Shown here piece after piece: positions 30,960-40,895 of a stretch of 64,000 nucleotides of DNA (positions within the stretch are counted from its first letter, which is position 1; each line of letters starts with the position of its first letter). A program made the translations under genes and the position numbers. The DNA comes from Isochrysis galbana. Its lineage: Eukaryota; Haptophyta; Isochrysidales; Isochrysidaceae. Under the pieces are notes generated by a model. The model made no database searches. It had not been told where the DNA came from and saw only the letters and a list, made by a program, of their open reading frames with translations. The DNA lies in NCBI GenBank assembly GCA_018136815.1, contig CM030933.1:5162282-5226281 (forward strand). The letters are read 5' to 3'.

Positions 30960-31405
30960 GCCTTGACCACTGACCACAGTTCTCAGAGGTCCTGAGGGGG
31001 CTCCCGAGGCCAGTAGCAGAAGCAGGCCAGTGGCCAGAGGCCATAGGGCCAGCCGGGCAGCTCAGGGGGCAGTGGAGGCTGGTGCTCAGCCCCTGGCCTC
31101 TCCTGCCTCTCCAGCGCGTCCCTCGCTGGCCTTGGGTGCCCCCCACAGTCCCCTATCTGCCTGGTGACGGGAGGGGGGGGTCTGTGCTCAGTGCGAGTGC
31201 ATGCCCATGCGGGCCCAGGCCCAGGGAGTGCGAGTCCTGACCCGCGCCCACAGGGGGTCTGGGTCAAGATGTTGGATGCTCAGCCCATACTAAGAGGCAG
31301 GGCATGAGAGTGACCGATGGGCCCCCCCGGAGGGGAGTTGGTGCCCGGTGAAAGGGGCGCAGAGCGCCCCCATTGACCCCCACTTATAAAGGTAGGTTAC
31401 AAGGG
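30960..31405 (-). mobile_element. Copy of the 56108-57045 retroelement family, 5' part
   Basis: It shares TCAGAGGTCC, GCTCAGGGGGCAGTGGAGGC, CAGCCCCTGGCC and the CTGACCCGCGCCCAC...GGGGTCTGGGT block with 56671-56910, and in part with 54521-54650. The right end reads on the minus strand AACCTACC, TTTATAAG, GTGGGGGTCAATGGGGG. This aligns with the 5' hairpin plus ATGGGG of the bounded copy, though the stem is weak here. It lies immediately upstream of the m-AAA protease gene. Confidence 0.6.
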
Positions 31406-31429
31406 GACCGAAAGATCGATGAAGAAAGA

Positions 31430-31730
31430 TGATCTGGATGTGTTCACACTCACAGTGTCTGAGCGCCCCATCTTCTCCTATTTCTCCCTCTCTCCCTGTT
31501 CTTTCCTGTGCTCTCTCCCCCTTCTCTCTCTCCCTTCTCCCTTTGGCTCTTTCAAGGACGGGGAACAGAAGCTTCCAGTGGTGTGAGCGGGACCCAGACA
31601 GAGAGACCAAGGGGGGGGGGGGGAGGGAGGGGAGGCCGAGCGCGCGAGGGGGGCCGGAGGGAAGGGGGGGGGGAGGGGCACAGGCCAGAGCCCCAAGCTG
31701 CCCCGTCCGCCCACTCCCGTGCGCGCGCTC
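31430..31730 (+). promoter_or_regulatory. CT-rich tract upstream of the m-AAA protease
   Basis: The sense strand at about 31465-31550 is nearly continuous C/T (TTCTCCCTTTGG-type repeats). It is then followed by a G-rich stretch with a run of about 12 G at 31611-31622. A 5'UTR/promoter role is inferred from position only. Confidence 0.4.
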
Positions 31731-34070
31731 ATGCTCGGCAGGCTGCCCGGCTCTGTGGTCCGCCTCGGCGGCTGCCACGTCCTGCGACGGTCCACTCTCC
31801 GGCCGCCCACTTCTCTGCAGAGGCGGCTGGTCTGCAAGCCTTCAGAGCCACCACCGCCTTCTAAAGGAACGGAGGCAGAGCGGGCCCCCAAGGGGTTTGG
31901 AGGCTTCTTCAAGCAGCGCAAGGCGGGGAATGGGGATTCATCCGCCGCCGGCCAGGCTAAGCGAGAAACCGGAAGCACGTCGAGCGCGGATCAGGGTGGC
32001 GCGAGCTCACATATGACCAGCGACAAGCCGCATGGCTCCGCCAGCACAGGGCGCAGCTCCAGCTCCAAGGGCGGGCCGGATGGTGGCAAACCTGGCGGGC
32101 AGCCACAGCTGCCTCCTGCCTGGATCGTGGCCGCCGGCGCTGCAGCTGCGTTGACCCTCTTCAACGCTATGCCTGATGGTATAAATGGCACGCGAGAGAT
32201 TACTCAGAGTGACTTCCTGCGCGATGTCTTGGAGTCGGGAGAGGTGCGCCATATTGTCATTGTGAACAAGAACAAAGCGCGCGTCTACATGCGCTCGCCT
32301 TCTCTTGCCGAGCAATCCCAGCCTCAGTACGAGATCTCCCTCGGCAATGTTGGCGCGTTCGAAAAGAAGCTCGAGCGTGCTCAGGCAGAGCTGGGCGTTG
32401 CGCCTCGTGACTACATCAACGTTACGTATGAGTCACAAGTCTCGCTCTTCAATGAGCTGTTGAAAGTTGGGCCGACGCTTCTCCTGCTTGGTTTCTGGGC
32501 AGCATTCATGATGCGTGGGGGCATGAGTGGCATGATGGGGGGTGGAGGTGGAGGTGGCGGCGGGCGGAACATTTTCCAGGTCGGCAAGTCAAAGCCCACA
32601 ATCATCACCAAGGAGAAGTCGACCGGAGTTACTTTCAAGGACGTTGCTGGCCTTGCTGAGGCCAAGGTTGAAGTGATGGAGTTGGTAGACTTTTTGAAGC
32701 GACCAGAAAAGTACCGCGACCTTGGTGCCAAGATACCCAAAGGCGCGCTTCTTGTCGGTCCACCGGGCACCGGCAAGACCCTGCTCGCCAAGGCGACTGC
32801 TGGCGAGGCAAACGTGCCCTTCCTTTCTGTGTCTGGTTCGGATTTCATCGAGATGTTTGTGGGCGTCGGTCCTGCTCGTGTGCGCGACCTCTTTTCACAG
32901 GCTAAGGCGATGCAACCGTGTATCGTTTTCATCGATGAGATCGATGCTGTTGGCAAGGCACGCGGGCGCGGCGGCAGTTTTGGCGGCAATGACGAGCGTG
33001 AGAACACGCTCAACCAGTTGCTCGTGGAGATGGACGGCTTCACCTCCACCGGACAAATCGTGGTCCTCGCAGGCACGAACCGGCCAGACACGCTCGACTC
33101 GGCGCTGCTGCGTCCTGGCCGCTTCGACAGGCAAATAAATATTGATCCGCCTGATGTAAAGGGGCGCACGGAGATCTTCATGGTGCACTTGCCCAAGGTG
33201 CGCACCAAGGACGACCCAGAAGTGCTCGCGAGCAAACTTGCCGCACTGACACCTGGCTTTTCGGGCGCGGACATCGCCAACGTAGTCAATGAGGCGGCAC
33301 TCATTGCGGCGCGGAATGAGAAGGACTACGTCTTCATGGACGACTTCCACGCCGCGATGGACAGGATCATCGGTGGGCTCGAGAAGAAGACAAAGGTGAT
33401 GACTGTCGAGAACAAGACGCGCGTAGCCCATCATGAGGCTGGGCATGCTGTGACGGGCTGGTTCCTTGAGCATGCTGCGCCGCTGCTGAAAGTGTCCATC
33501 GTTCCTCGCGGCGTGGCTGCACTAGGATACGCGCAGTATGTACCGAAAGAAAAGAAGCTCCACACGAAGGCGCAAATGTTAGACACGATGTGCATGATGC
33601 TGGGAGGGCGAGTCGCAGAGCAGCTCTTCTTCAAGGAAGTATCAACCGGCGCGCAAGACGACTTGAGCAAGGTAACACGACTGGCCTATTCGCTTGTCAC
33701 AAGTTATGGCATGAACGACAAGATTGGCAATCGATCGTATCCGCCACCGGCCGACGGGCAGATGGCAGCCCAGCGGCCATACTCCGAACATACTGCCGAG
33801 GTGGTTGACGAGGAAGCGCGCAGAATCGCAAATGACGCGCTTGAAAGGACAATCAAGTTGCTCACGGAGAAAAAGGACCTTGTCAAGGCTGTTGCGGAGC
33901 GCCTCATGGAGAAAGAGGTTATCCAACGAGAGGACGTCATCGAGCTGTTGGGCGAGAGACCTTGGAAGGATCCCGCGGAACACGCGCTATCGGAGGCGAT
34001 GACAACAGGGGATGGGGCCACGGCTGCAACATCAGCACCCTTCCCTGCGCATCATGAGCCAAGGCGGTAA
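31731..34070 (+). CDS. AFG3L2: Mitochondrial m-AAA protease (AFG3/FtsH family)
   Basis: A single exon of 779 residues. The Arg-rich, acid-poor N-terminus (MLGRLPGSVVRLGG) looks like a mitochondrial presequence. Then come a first membrane span (about 127-146), the intermembrane FtsH extracellular domain (GEVRHIVIVNKNKARVYMRS), a second span (about 247-263) with a Gly-rich linker, and the AAA domain. The Walker A GPPGTGKT is at 343-350, followed by Walker B IVFIDEIDAVG and the second region of homology. The M41 peptidase has HEAGH at 568-572. The family forms hexamers in the mitochondrial inner membrane that degrade misfolded membrane proteins and process ribosomal and other precursors. The order and spacing are canonical for AFG3L2/Yta12 rather than the one-TM i-AAA type. 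A plastid FtsH is less likely given the long AFG3-like N-terminal region. Confidence 0.95.
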   Translation: MLGRLPGSVVRLGGCHVLRRSTLRPPTSLQRRLVCKPSEPPPPSKGTEAERAPKGFGGFFKQRKAGNGDSSAAGQAKRETGSTSSADQGGASSHMTSDKPHGSASTGRSSSSKGGPDGGKPGGQPQLPPAWIVAAGAAAALTLFNAMPDGINGTREITQSDFLRDVLESGEVRHIVIVNKNKARVYMRSPSLAEQSQPQYEISLGNVGAFEKKLERAQAELGVAPRDYINVTYESQVSLFNELLKVGPTLLLLGFWAAFMMRGGMSGMMGGGGGGGGGRNIFQVGKSKPTIITKEKSTGVTFKDVAGLAEAKVEVMELVDFLKRPEKYRDLGAKIPKGALLVGPPGTGKTLLAKATAGEANVPFLSVSGSDFIEMFVGVGPARVRDLFSQAKAMQPCIVFIDEIDAVGKARGRGGSFGGNDERENTLNQLLVEMDGFTSTGQIVVLAGTNRPDTLDSALLRPGRFDRQINIDPPDVKGRTEIFMVHLPKVRTKDDPEVLASKLAALTPGFSGADIANVVNEAALIAARNEKDYVFMDDFHAAMDRIIGGLEKKTKVMTVENKTRVAHHEAGHAVTGWFLEHAAPLLKVSIVPRGVAALGYAQYVPKEKKLHTKAQMLDTMCMMLGGRVAEQLFFKEVSTGAQDDLSKVTRLAYSLVTSYGMNDKIGNRSYPPPADGQMAAQRPYSEHTAEVVDEEARRIANDALERTIKLLTEKKDLVKAVAERLMEKEVIQREDVIELLGERPWKDPAEHALSEAMTTGDGATAATSAPFPAHHEPRR

Positions 34071-34749
34071 TTTTCACACGTGGCACTACGCCGTCCCACT
34101 CTCATGCCACGCTCATCTTGACTTGTGTGCATGCATCAGCGACGTGCTATGAGATGCAAAGCATGTTGCAGGCCGTACGTTACATGGTTTGCACTCGCGT
34201 CCTAGTCCATATTGCAGTGCAATGCACTTTGAATCGTGTGCGACTGTGGACAACGTATATGTGGCTGCACGTTGCGCGTTTCTGCATGCCTACCTCACTT
34301 CCCTTCCCCGTCGTATCCGCTACTGCCTTGGTCTTTCGTGCGTGTCACGTGCCATTCTATGATGTAGAAGATATAGGCGGAAGAGGCAAGTGGTGGGGCA
34401 GTCGGCGTCGGAGACCCGATGACTCGCGATGTGGCGCAACACGCATTACATGCATGCGTACTAAGTAGTAATAGTACGCCAGGCCGCGGAGTGGTATCAC
34501 TCTGCATGCGCAGCGGCTCATAGCTTCACCTCGCGGCCTTTGGCCTTTAGGGTGGCTGTGGGACATTGGGCCCCACGCATCGTGCCTAGGGGCGGGCAGC
34601 TTCTCCCGCACTTCAGGCAATCGTACGTGCTGCCGCGCGAGTCCTCGCCTAGCTAGGAGCCAAGCGGATATGGGCATGCCAACATACCGACCCTTCTCCC
34701 CCGCCCCGCCCCGGCGGAGCGCAGCAGCGATCAAAAATTTTCGGGCTAG
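34071..34749. other. Intergenic
   Basis: No gene is supported. Short C-rich palindromic text precedes the retroelement remnant at 34750. Confidence 0.4.
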
Positions 34750-35060
34750 GGGTTTGCTTGCGGTCTGCCATGTGGGGACCGCCAGGTGCGCCACGTGCCA
34801 CGTGGGTCCCGCCATGGGCCCGCATGGCCCATGACCCACGTGGCAGCTGGGCGGGCGTCCAGCATGACTACTGTGGGTTGTGCGGCCGGGGCCACGGTCC
34901 CTGTGGCACGACCGTAGTCTCATGCACCTGCTCGGGCCCCGACGGTGGACGCGGTCGATTCGACAGCGACTGCTGCCTTGGCGGTCTGGGTGGCCCGCGA
35001 CCTGCCCTCGGCAGGGGGGCCGAATGAGAGAGGAGAGAGGCGCGTCGGTGCACTCTATCT
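34750..35060 (-). mobile_element. Remnant of the MERAA-type retroelement ORF1 start
   Basis: The minus strand encodes SAPLPRAGRG, then QQSLSNRPRPPSGPEQVHET and PQGPWPRPHNPQ. This is collinear with PMEQSLAKRPRPPAEAEQV and APHGPWPRPRHPQQ in the copy at 20986. The 5' hairpin is absent and the frame soon stops. Confidence 0.65.
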
Positions 35061-35824
35061 ATGAAGTCAATCAACAAAATGTAATGAAAAGATTAGGATG
35101 AGGGGAACACTACGAAATTATTTTTTGTTTTCTTTAACTCGGCCATCCAACATCGGCAAACACAAACAGCCTTGGCACTAAAGTATTGTGATTGTTTGGA
35201 GGGCCACCCCTCCCAAGAGCACACCACGTGTGATTTATACATGTGGTGTGCACACATGGACAAACACGAACACCGACGACAACAGCAACCACCTTGTGAA
35301 TTCAGATGCATCTACGAGTACGATCGTTGCATCAAGTGAAGAGCTGTTCTCAACAGTGGCGCTCACGTGCACGCGAGATTCAAGGTAAGGTGCCAGCGTC
35401 CATCTAGCATGGCACCTCACGACGAGCATCGCAATGCAAAAATTCCTATTTGCGGCGCCAAGTCTGTTTGATCGTGAGGTGCGCGCGTAATGTCCAAGGA
35501 TCGAAATCCGCAAGAGGGCACACTGGTGGAGAGAAGGTGTACACACTGAGGCCAGCTGAGATGCAGTACGCGCCGTTCCTCCATCCCTACTATGGTCAAG
35601 CATCACTTTGACGGATGACACGCAACTTCGTATGGCCATATCATCCCATATTCGGCACACAGTCACAGAGGTCAAGGTGGCAGCTGATAGACTCGGCCGA
35701 ACGCGAAGGTCATTGGTCGAGCCGGACGGACCTTCAACTTGGAAGTGAAGAAGTGCATGGTTGGCACTTACTCCACATAACTTTGATCCTCATAGTCGAA
35801 TCACAACAAGGATATATTCAACCC
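35061..35824. other. Intergenic
   Basis: Short, motif-free frames only. Confidence 0.45.
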
Positions 35825-36459
35825 CTAATGCTGGACCTGAGCATTGCACTGCTTGAACATGTCGAAGAAGGCGGTGCACTGCTCAAAATTTTCCTGGGTG
35901 TTCGACATGCATTGAAGGAACTGCTTGCTCTCAAAATCGCAAGCTGGACCAGCAGACGAAGCCACGGCAGGAGCGCTTTGAGGGGCAGTCTGCTGAGGAG
36001 CCTCGCCTCCCCGGCCCCCGAAAAGCGAGTTGCCGATCATTGAGCCGGCCATCGAGCCAGCCGCGGAGGACGCAAATGTACCCATCAAGCCTGGGCCCGC
36101 CGCCTGGGGCTGAGCAGGTGGCATCGCCGGCTGATGCTGCGCAGGCGGCATCGGTGGAGCTGGCTTCTGCACCTGTGGGGTCGATCCAACTGCGAACAGA
36201 AAGAGGGTATGGCGATCAGGAGACTCGTGTGAAAGCCAAGGCGATAACATCACCAGACAAAAGCACAACACCAATGCAGGCCAGTGGGGGACGCTCCAGG
36301 CGACTTACAGCTGCGAGTCTGCGCGGCCGGGCGGGCAGGAGCAGCGGGAGCAGGGGAAGAGCGCTTGTTCTTGGCGAAACCCTACGGGGCGAGAGGGCGG
36401 TAAGCGGTGTTGGTGAGGCGTGAGTGTAGCCCTGCGGGAGGAAGACGCCCACGTACCAT
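35825..36459 (-). CDS. CHCHD2: Twin CX9C protein of the CHCHD2/CHCHD10 (MIX17) family
   Basis: The proposed exons on the minus strand are 36459-36457 (the ATG alone), 36381-36309 and 36189-35825, with GT-AG introns (GTACGT...CGTAG and GTAAGT...CGCAG). Phases are consistent and give 146 residues, the family's size (142-151 in human). The product starts MGFAKNKRSSPAPAAPARPA, passes through a Pro/Ala/Gln-rich region, then GLMGTFASSAAGSMAGSMIGN (the conserved hydrophobic Gly/Ala helix), and ends with the CHCH domain CDFESKQFLQC and CTAFFDMFKQC, two CX9C motifs. These proteins reside in the mitochondrial intermembrane space (import by the Mia40 relay) and affect respiration and cristae. The single-codon first exon is the uncertain part; exons 2-3 are firm. 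It is divergent from QCR9. Confidence 0.88.
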
Positions 36460-37073
36460 GAGCGTGTGTGGGTGGAAGGGGAAAGTGGTCAGAGAGAGCG
36501 GGAGGGCGAGGCGTTCTCGGCGATCGAGCAATCGAGTGCAAGCTAGAAGCGAGAGAGTGCCAGAGGACAGATGAAAACGGGCGCGACGAAAGGAAAGAAC
36601 GGGGGGGGGGGGAAGTAAGATCGAGAACTGAGGGAGAGAGAGAGAGTGGGGGGGGGGGGGGGGGGGGGCGAGAGAGAGAGAAGAGGCGAGAGTTGATGGA
36701 TGGCGCCCCCGAGACGTGTCTAGAGAGAAGAGGGGGGGGGAGGGGGGGAGGGGGGGAGGAAGGGGGGGGGGGGGGGGAAGGGCCCGCGGGCACAGAGAAT
36801 ATACGAATACCGGGAGGGGGGAGGAGCCTCCACCACCGAGCATCATACCACTGGGGGGGAGGCACCCCCCCCCCCCCCCCCCCCCCCTTCCCCCCCACTC
36901 TCCCACAACAGAACGGGTTTCGCTGCCCCCCCCGCCCCCCCCCCCGGCCCCTCCCCCGCCCCTCCTCCCCCGCCCCCCCGCGCCCCCCCGCGCCCCCCCG
37001 CGCCCCCCCCCCCCCCCCCCAGCCCCTGCGTCTCTTCGCCCCACCCCCCCGCGCCCCGCCCCCGACTCCCCTC
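36460..37073. promoter_or_regulatory. Divergent promoter region with strand-switching poly-C tracts
   Basis: 614 bp separate the start codons of CHCHD2/10 (minus) and QCR9 (plus). From about 36600 to 36780 the plus strand is dominated by G runs (including about 20 G at 36648-36667). From about 36868 onward it is dominated by C runs (about 24 C at 36868-36891). Each gene therefore has a C/T-rich sense strand upstream of its ATG, with the polarity switch near 36860. Both strands can form G-quadruplexes. Long ORFs across this stretch are artefacts of the homopolymers. Confidence 0.6.
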
Positions 37074-37486
37074 ATGCCTCCCACACCTGCCTGGCTCGCC
37101 GGCCGGCTCGCGCCGGAGCCCGCCGCGTCACGCTTCATCTACAACACCTTCTTCAAGTACTCTCCCACCTACATGACTACCGTGCTCATCACTGCCACCT
37201 TTGCTGGTCTTGGCTTTGACACTGCGATGAACGCTTTGTGGGACTTCAACAACAAGGGGGTGAGTCTCGCCTGCGCCCGAGGCTAGAAGCCAGGGAAGGT
37301 ATGGAACGAGGGGAGACTAAAAGAGTGTGAGTGAGAAGAGCCGCATCGACACACAGGCCTGGCGTTAGTTTCGTGGCACGCGAAAGGCAGCAACGCTCTT
37401 CATGTTGATACATGTTGTCTGTGCCTCATCACCCGCTGCAGAAGCAATGGAAGGACATCAAGCACAAGTACGCCGATTTGGAGTGA
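37074..37486 (+). CDS. QCR9: Cytochrome bc1 complex subunit 9 (UQCR10/QCR9)
   Basis: Exon 1 is 37074-37259, the GT-AG intron is 37260-37441, and exon 2 is 37442-37486 (phase 0), giving 76 residues. The core FIYNTFFKYSPTYMTTVLIT, a single membrane span ending in FDTAMNALWDFNNKG, and the C-terminus KQWKDIKHKYADLE are the signature of the small complex III subunit next to the Rieske protein and cytochrome c1. The yeast and human homologues are slightly shorter, the extra being the Ala/Pro-rich N-terminus. The splice joins NNKG to KQWKDIKHKY, restoring the family text exactly. It is divergent from the CHCHD2/10 gene, another mitochondrial respiratory protein. Confidence 0.95.
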
Positions 37487-38848
37487 GTCTGGAGCCGACT
37501 TTTAGGGAGGATCAGTAATAGATGGGCGACAACGTGTAAGGAGCCGTTGCGAGCGCTCTAACTACCATCTCGATGTGTGTGCTGTGAGGAGGCCATGACG
37601 ATTGACATCCATTTTGAGAAAGGGGCGTGGTTCAAGCGTATTGTTGAGGCAATCCTGCACGGACGCAACATTCTCTGATGTCGGCAATGCACAGGCAAAT
37701 CCCATACGTCCTTGTAGAGGACATTTCGCCCCCCGGAATGCTATGTTTATCGGTCCGCAACGCACGCCACACATGGGGCGATGCGAGAAGTGTGAAGCTG
37801 CTAGTTTCGTCGGACGGAGGCGAAGCATTGCCCGTGTGAAAGTCGGGTCTTCACGCCAACGTGTGCCTACGGGAGGCGCCCATTGGCATTGAAGTGGGCA
37901 TGGTTGCTCGTGGACCTCGTTGCGCCTTCTCCTTCTCCTAAGTTGTCATACATGTATATGCGCCTTTTGCCGTTGCCGAATCTGGTTGGTATTTTAGTCC
38001 CCACCCCCACCCCTCAACCCTCCACTCAGCTAGCCACGACATTATGGGCGCACGGCTCCAGGCACCTCCATCCCCATTCTGCTGCCTCCGAGTATAATAC
38101 AAAATATCGGGCGCTCACCCTAACAGAGACCTTACTTTGCTATTTGCTATTGCTATTCGAGTTGCGTAGGTGGGCGGGCGGTAGATCGCATCGTGCATCG
38201 TCCGATTCCTCGGATGCGTCAGACTCGTGGTGGTCTGCGTTGGTGGTCGCCCAGCCGCTGTACGCCGCGCGGCGGACCTGTGATCCCTGTGGTGATTGTG
38301 AGCATTGTTCGCTGTTGTCTGTGCTGCACGTGCGCTACGTGGTAGGGCGGTCAAACATGATTTTTTTCTTTATGGCTAGGCGGGAAGTGAGGGAGAGGAA
38401 GGGATATGGTCGTGGCTACAGTAGTTATCCCCATAGCCACGAGTGAGGCAAGAATATTAAAAGGTTCCCCCCCCCCCCATGGCATTCCATGGAAGGAAAC
38501 GGGGGGAGGGGGAGGGGAGCAAGGGCCGTGCGGTGTGCGGTAGGATAGGGAGGGTACTTAGGAGTAGCACAAGCACTCTGCCTCATGCCGTGCAAGTGCA
38601 AGTAGCGGTTATTATTTGAAATTTTTGGGGATACCCACATTTCCCGCTTTCCTCAATTCATCCCACTCCTCCAACATGAACAGGTAAAGGATGACCCTGT
38701 CTTGACCCGGTTGTGCGTTGAAAACGAGAACGAGAGTGAGAGAGCGGGTCGATACTGATCTGAACCTCACACCACAGGGTCAAATAGGATGCCTACAATC
38801 AAATATTCCTCAGCCCTAGACGTTCAGGTCACAGTTGCAGCAGGCTAT
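37487..38848. other. Intergenic
   Basis: No supported gene. A frame at 37883-38446 has no recognisable motif and unremarkable composition. Confidence 0.45.
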
Positions 38849-39862
38849 CTATTTGCTCGACTCATGTACGTCTTGTTTTAATCGTTGATGCAAGGCACTT
38901 AGCTTCGCTTGCGACTCCCGCATTAGTCGCTCGTTTTCCTTTTGCTCCGACCTTGCTTTCTTCAACTTCTTCTCTAGGTCGCTCACCTGCGAGCGTAGCT
39001 TGGCCAGCTGGGGTTCGCCTTGAGCGAGTATCGCAGTTAGATGCGCATTGCGAATCATGCGATTGTCCAGCTCTGCTTCGAGTCGGACGCGATGATCATG
39101 TTGTTCAGCGGACTTGTATTCAAGCATGTTGACTAATCCTAAGCTAAAGTTGACGTGCTTCGCTCTCAGCATCGAGAAGCCGTTATCCAACACAGCGGCG
39201 TAGCGACCAGCATTGGGGAGTGAGACTCGGCCGCTGTGCTTGTTGGACCGAATATCCAGGAGCACGCCTCGGCCACAACCACTATCTATAGTTCTTCCAT
39301 CATCTTCCAACTCTCCGATAAAGCGGACGCAAAAGCTTACGTCGTGAGCTGCACAGGTGAACTCATACTGCAGCACCGCCGGTGCAGTGGCCTCGATCAT
39401 TACTGCATGCATGGCTCCAGCCCTAAGGTGCAGGCTGCCAGACTCACTCCACAAGGAGGATGGAGTCGCCGGCGCCGCATCTGCTGGCTTCAAGCGTACA
39501 ATGCCTAGCCTGACAGTACCTTTGCTGTGCGCACGGAGAGCCTCGACGACGGCCTCACAGGTGAAGTACACATGGCCGTCGACGGAGCGTACCACATCGC
39601 CTGGGCGAAGTTGCTTGCACTTGGCGGCCGCGCTCTCCTTGCGGATGCTACGCACAGTGGCAACGCCCTGCTCAGCCGTAAGGTCCAGCCCGAGGCTGCT
39701 GTTGCTCTTGAAGAGCTCGACCTCCCAGCTACCCTCAGCGGCATCAACAAGGTGGTGGAGTCTGTACGACCCTGCCCAACCGAGCTCGAGAGCACGCATC
39801 ACCTCACCATCGTGCAGCAGCCGCTCGAGCGAGTGAGCATTGTACGGGATCTGCTCGCCCAT
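38849..39862 (-). CDS. PDZ-GOLD-coiled-coil protein
   Basis: A single exon of 337 residues. Residues about 47-123 form a PDZ-like fold (EVELFKSNSSLGLDL with a GLDL-type carboxylate loop, then LRPGDVVRSVDGHVY). Residues about 143-245 match a GOLD beta-sandwich (LHLRAGAMHAVMIEATAPA, YEFTCAAHDVSFCVRFI, and NAGRYAAVLDNGFSMLRAK). Residues 255-335 are a heptad-rich coiled coil (QVSDLEKKLKKARSEQKEN). GOLD domains occur in p24 cargo receptors, Sec14-like and FYCO1-type proteins of the secretory and vesicle system. There is no signal peptide or membrane span, so this is a cytosolic adaptor by inference. The PDZ plus GOLD combination is uncommon. It ends with TAG. Confidence 0.8.
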   Translation of the reverse strand: MGEQIPYNAHSLERLLHDGEVMRALELGWAGSYRLHHLVDAAEGSWEVELFKSNSSLGLDLTAEQGVATVRSIRKESAAAKCKQLRPGDVVRSVDGHVYFTCEAVVEALRAHSKGTVRLGIVRLKPADAAPATPSSLWSESGSLHLRAGAMHAVMIEATAPAVLQYEFTCAAHDVSFCVRFIGELEDDGRTIDSGCGRGVLLDIRSNKHSGRVSLPNAGRYAAVLDNGFSMLRAKHVNFSLGLVNMLEYKSAEQHDHRVRLEAELDNRMIRNAHLTAILAQGEPQLAKLRSQVSDLEKKLKKARSEQKENERLMRESQAKLSALHQRLKQDVHESSK

Positions 39863-40367
39863 TGGCCCGCGCGAGAGAGCGAGCCCCGCCCGCGCCTTCT
39901 CCTTCCATTCACAGGTTTACTAAATAAAGTACTCTACTCTACTCTAGTCACCAAAGCTCTGCTACTCTGCTAGCTGCTAGACCATACACTAAGGGAGAAC
40001 CATCAAGAAAACAAGGATTTTTGCCTTCTACATTTTCTACATGAGCCGACTGCCACACCTTCACAGATGATTTCTTAAGTTGGGTTTCTTAGAAGCCGTG
40101 GGGTCTTTACTATGTTTTCTTAATGTTAATGTAATAATTTATCTTCCATCTTCTCGGGCTCCAAAAGCCAAAAGCCAGTTCTAGTCTTCTCTAGGCTCCA
40201 GCCCGCGTTCATCGAACTCGTTGCCGACCAGCGACTCGGAGTCCGAGGGGACATCTGAGTCTACGGTCTACGGACTCACGCCGCAAACCTCGCCGTGCCA
40301 AGGGTGGCCACTATGCTACCTCAGGCAAAGGTTATCATACTAAGGAGGGACGGCCGTCTATGATGGC
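39863..40367. other. Intergenic
   Basis: No gene is visible. A short CT-rich stretch lies upstream of the PDZ-GOLD gene (39890-39912, reversed). Confidence 0.45.
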
Positions 40368-40878
40368 CCCCGAAGGTTTACATTCCAATTCTCGCCGATC
40401 TCTCCGCCCCCACGCCTCTAAGTCCAAGTCAGGCCAACGGGACTCGAATTCATCGTTCATTCGCTCTTCGCTCTTCGCTCATTCGGTCTCGTTAACCCTA
40501 GTAGGTGCCTAGTCCGCGAGGCGGACGGTCGGGACGTTTTTAGTACATATGGCTATATTGGGAGCCCCTAAGTAAGGGCACTAGGAGGGCCCTAGGGGAC
40601 CTCCTGATGTGAAATGGGACCCCTCCCAGGCCTGGGTAGATCTCCCAATCATAAATTCGTCAATGGTGCTTGGTTTTACAAGCGCGGGAGAACGTTGCCA
40701 CGACAGGTTGGCGCGAGCCGGCAAGGCGGTTCCCGTGGCCCGCAGAAGAAGGCCGTCCGTGTGTCCCCCCAAAAGGGAATGTGTGGCTATGCTCAGTGTG
40801 CTGTGGCGAAACCAAAGCGGCCCCAGTTCAAATGTTTGGCGGAGAGATCGGCGAGAGTTAGAATGTAAACCTTCGGGG
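40368..40878. repeat. 511-bp unit bounded by 41-bp inverted repeats
   Basis: The left arm 40368-40408 (begins CCCCGAAGGTTTACATTC) and the right arm 40838-40878 are reverse complements with two mismatches. The arms have distinct ends on both sides, and no coding signal lies between them. It could be a MITE-like element or a hairpin-forming locus. No convincing target duplication is visible. Confidence 0.75.
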
Positions 40879-40895
40879 ATCGGGGAAGGCGAGAA

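Noticed and set aside
36305-37138. Long minus-strand and plus-strand Gly/Pro/Arg-rich ORFs in the CHCHD-QCR9 spacer
   Set aside because: They are produced by G and C homopolymers that keep all frames open. The real genes on either side overlap them.
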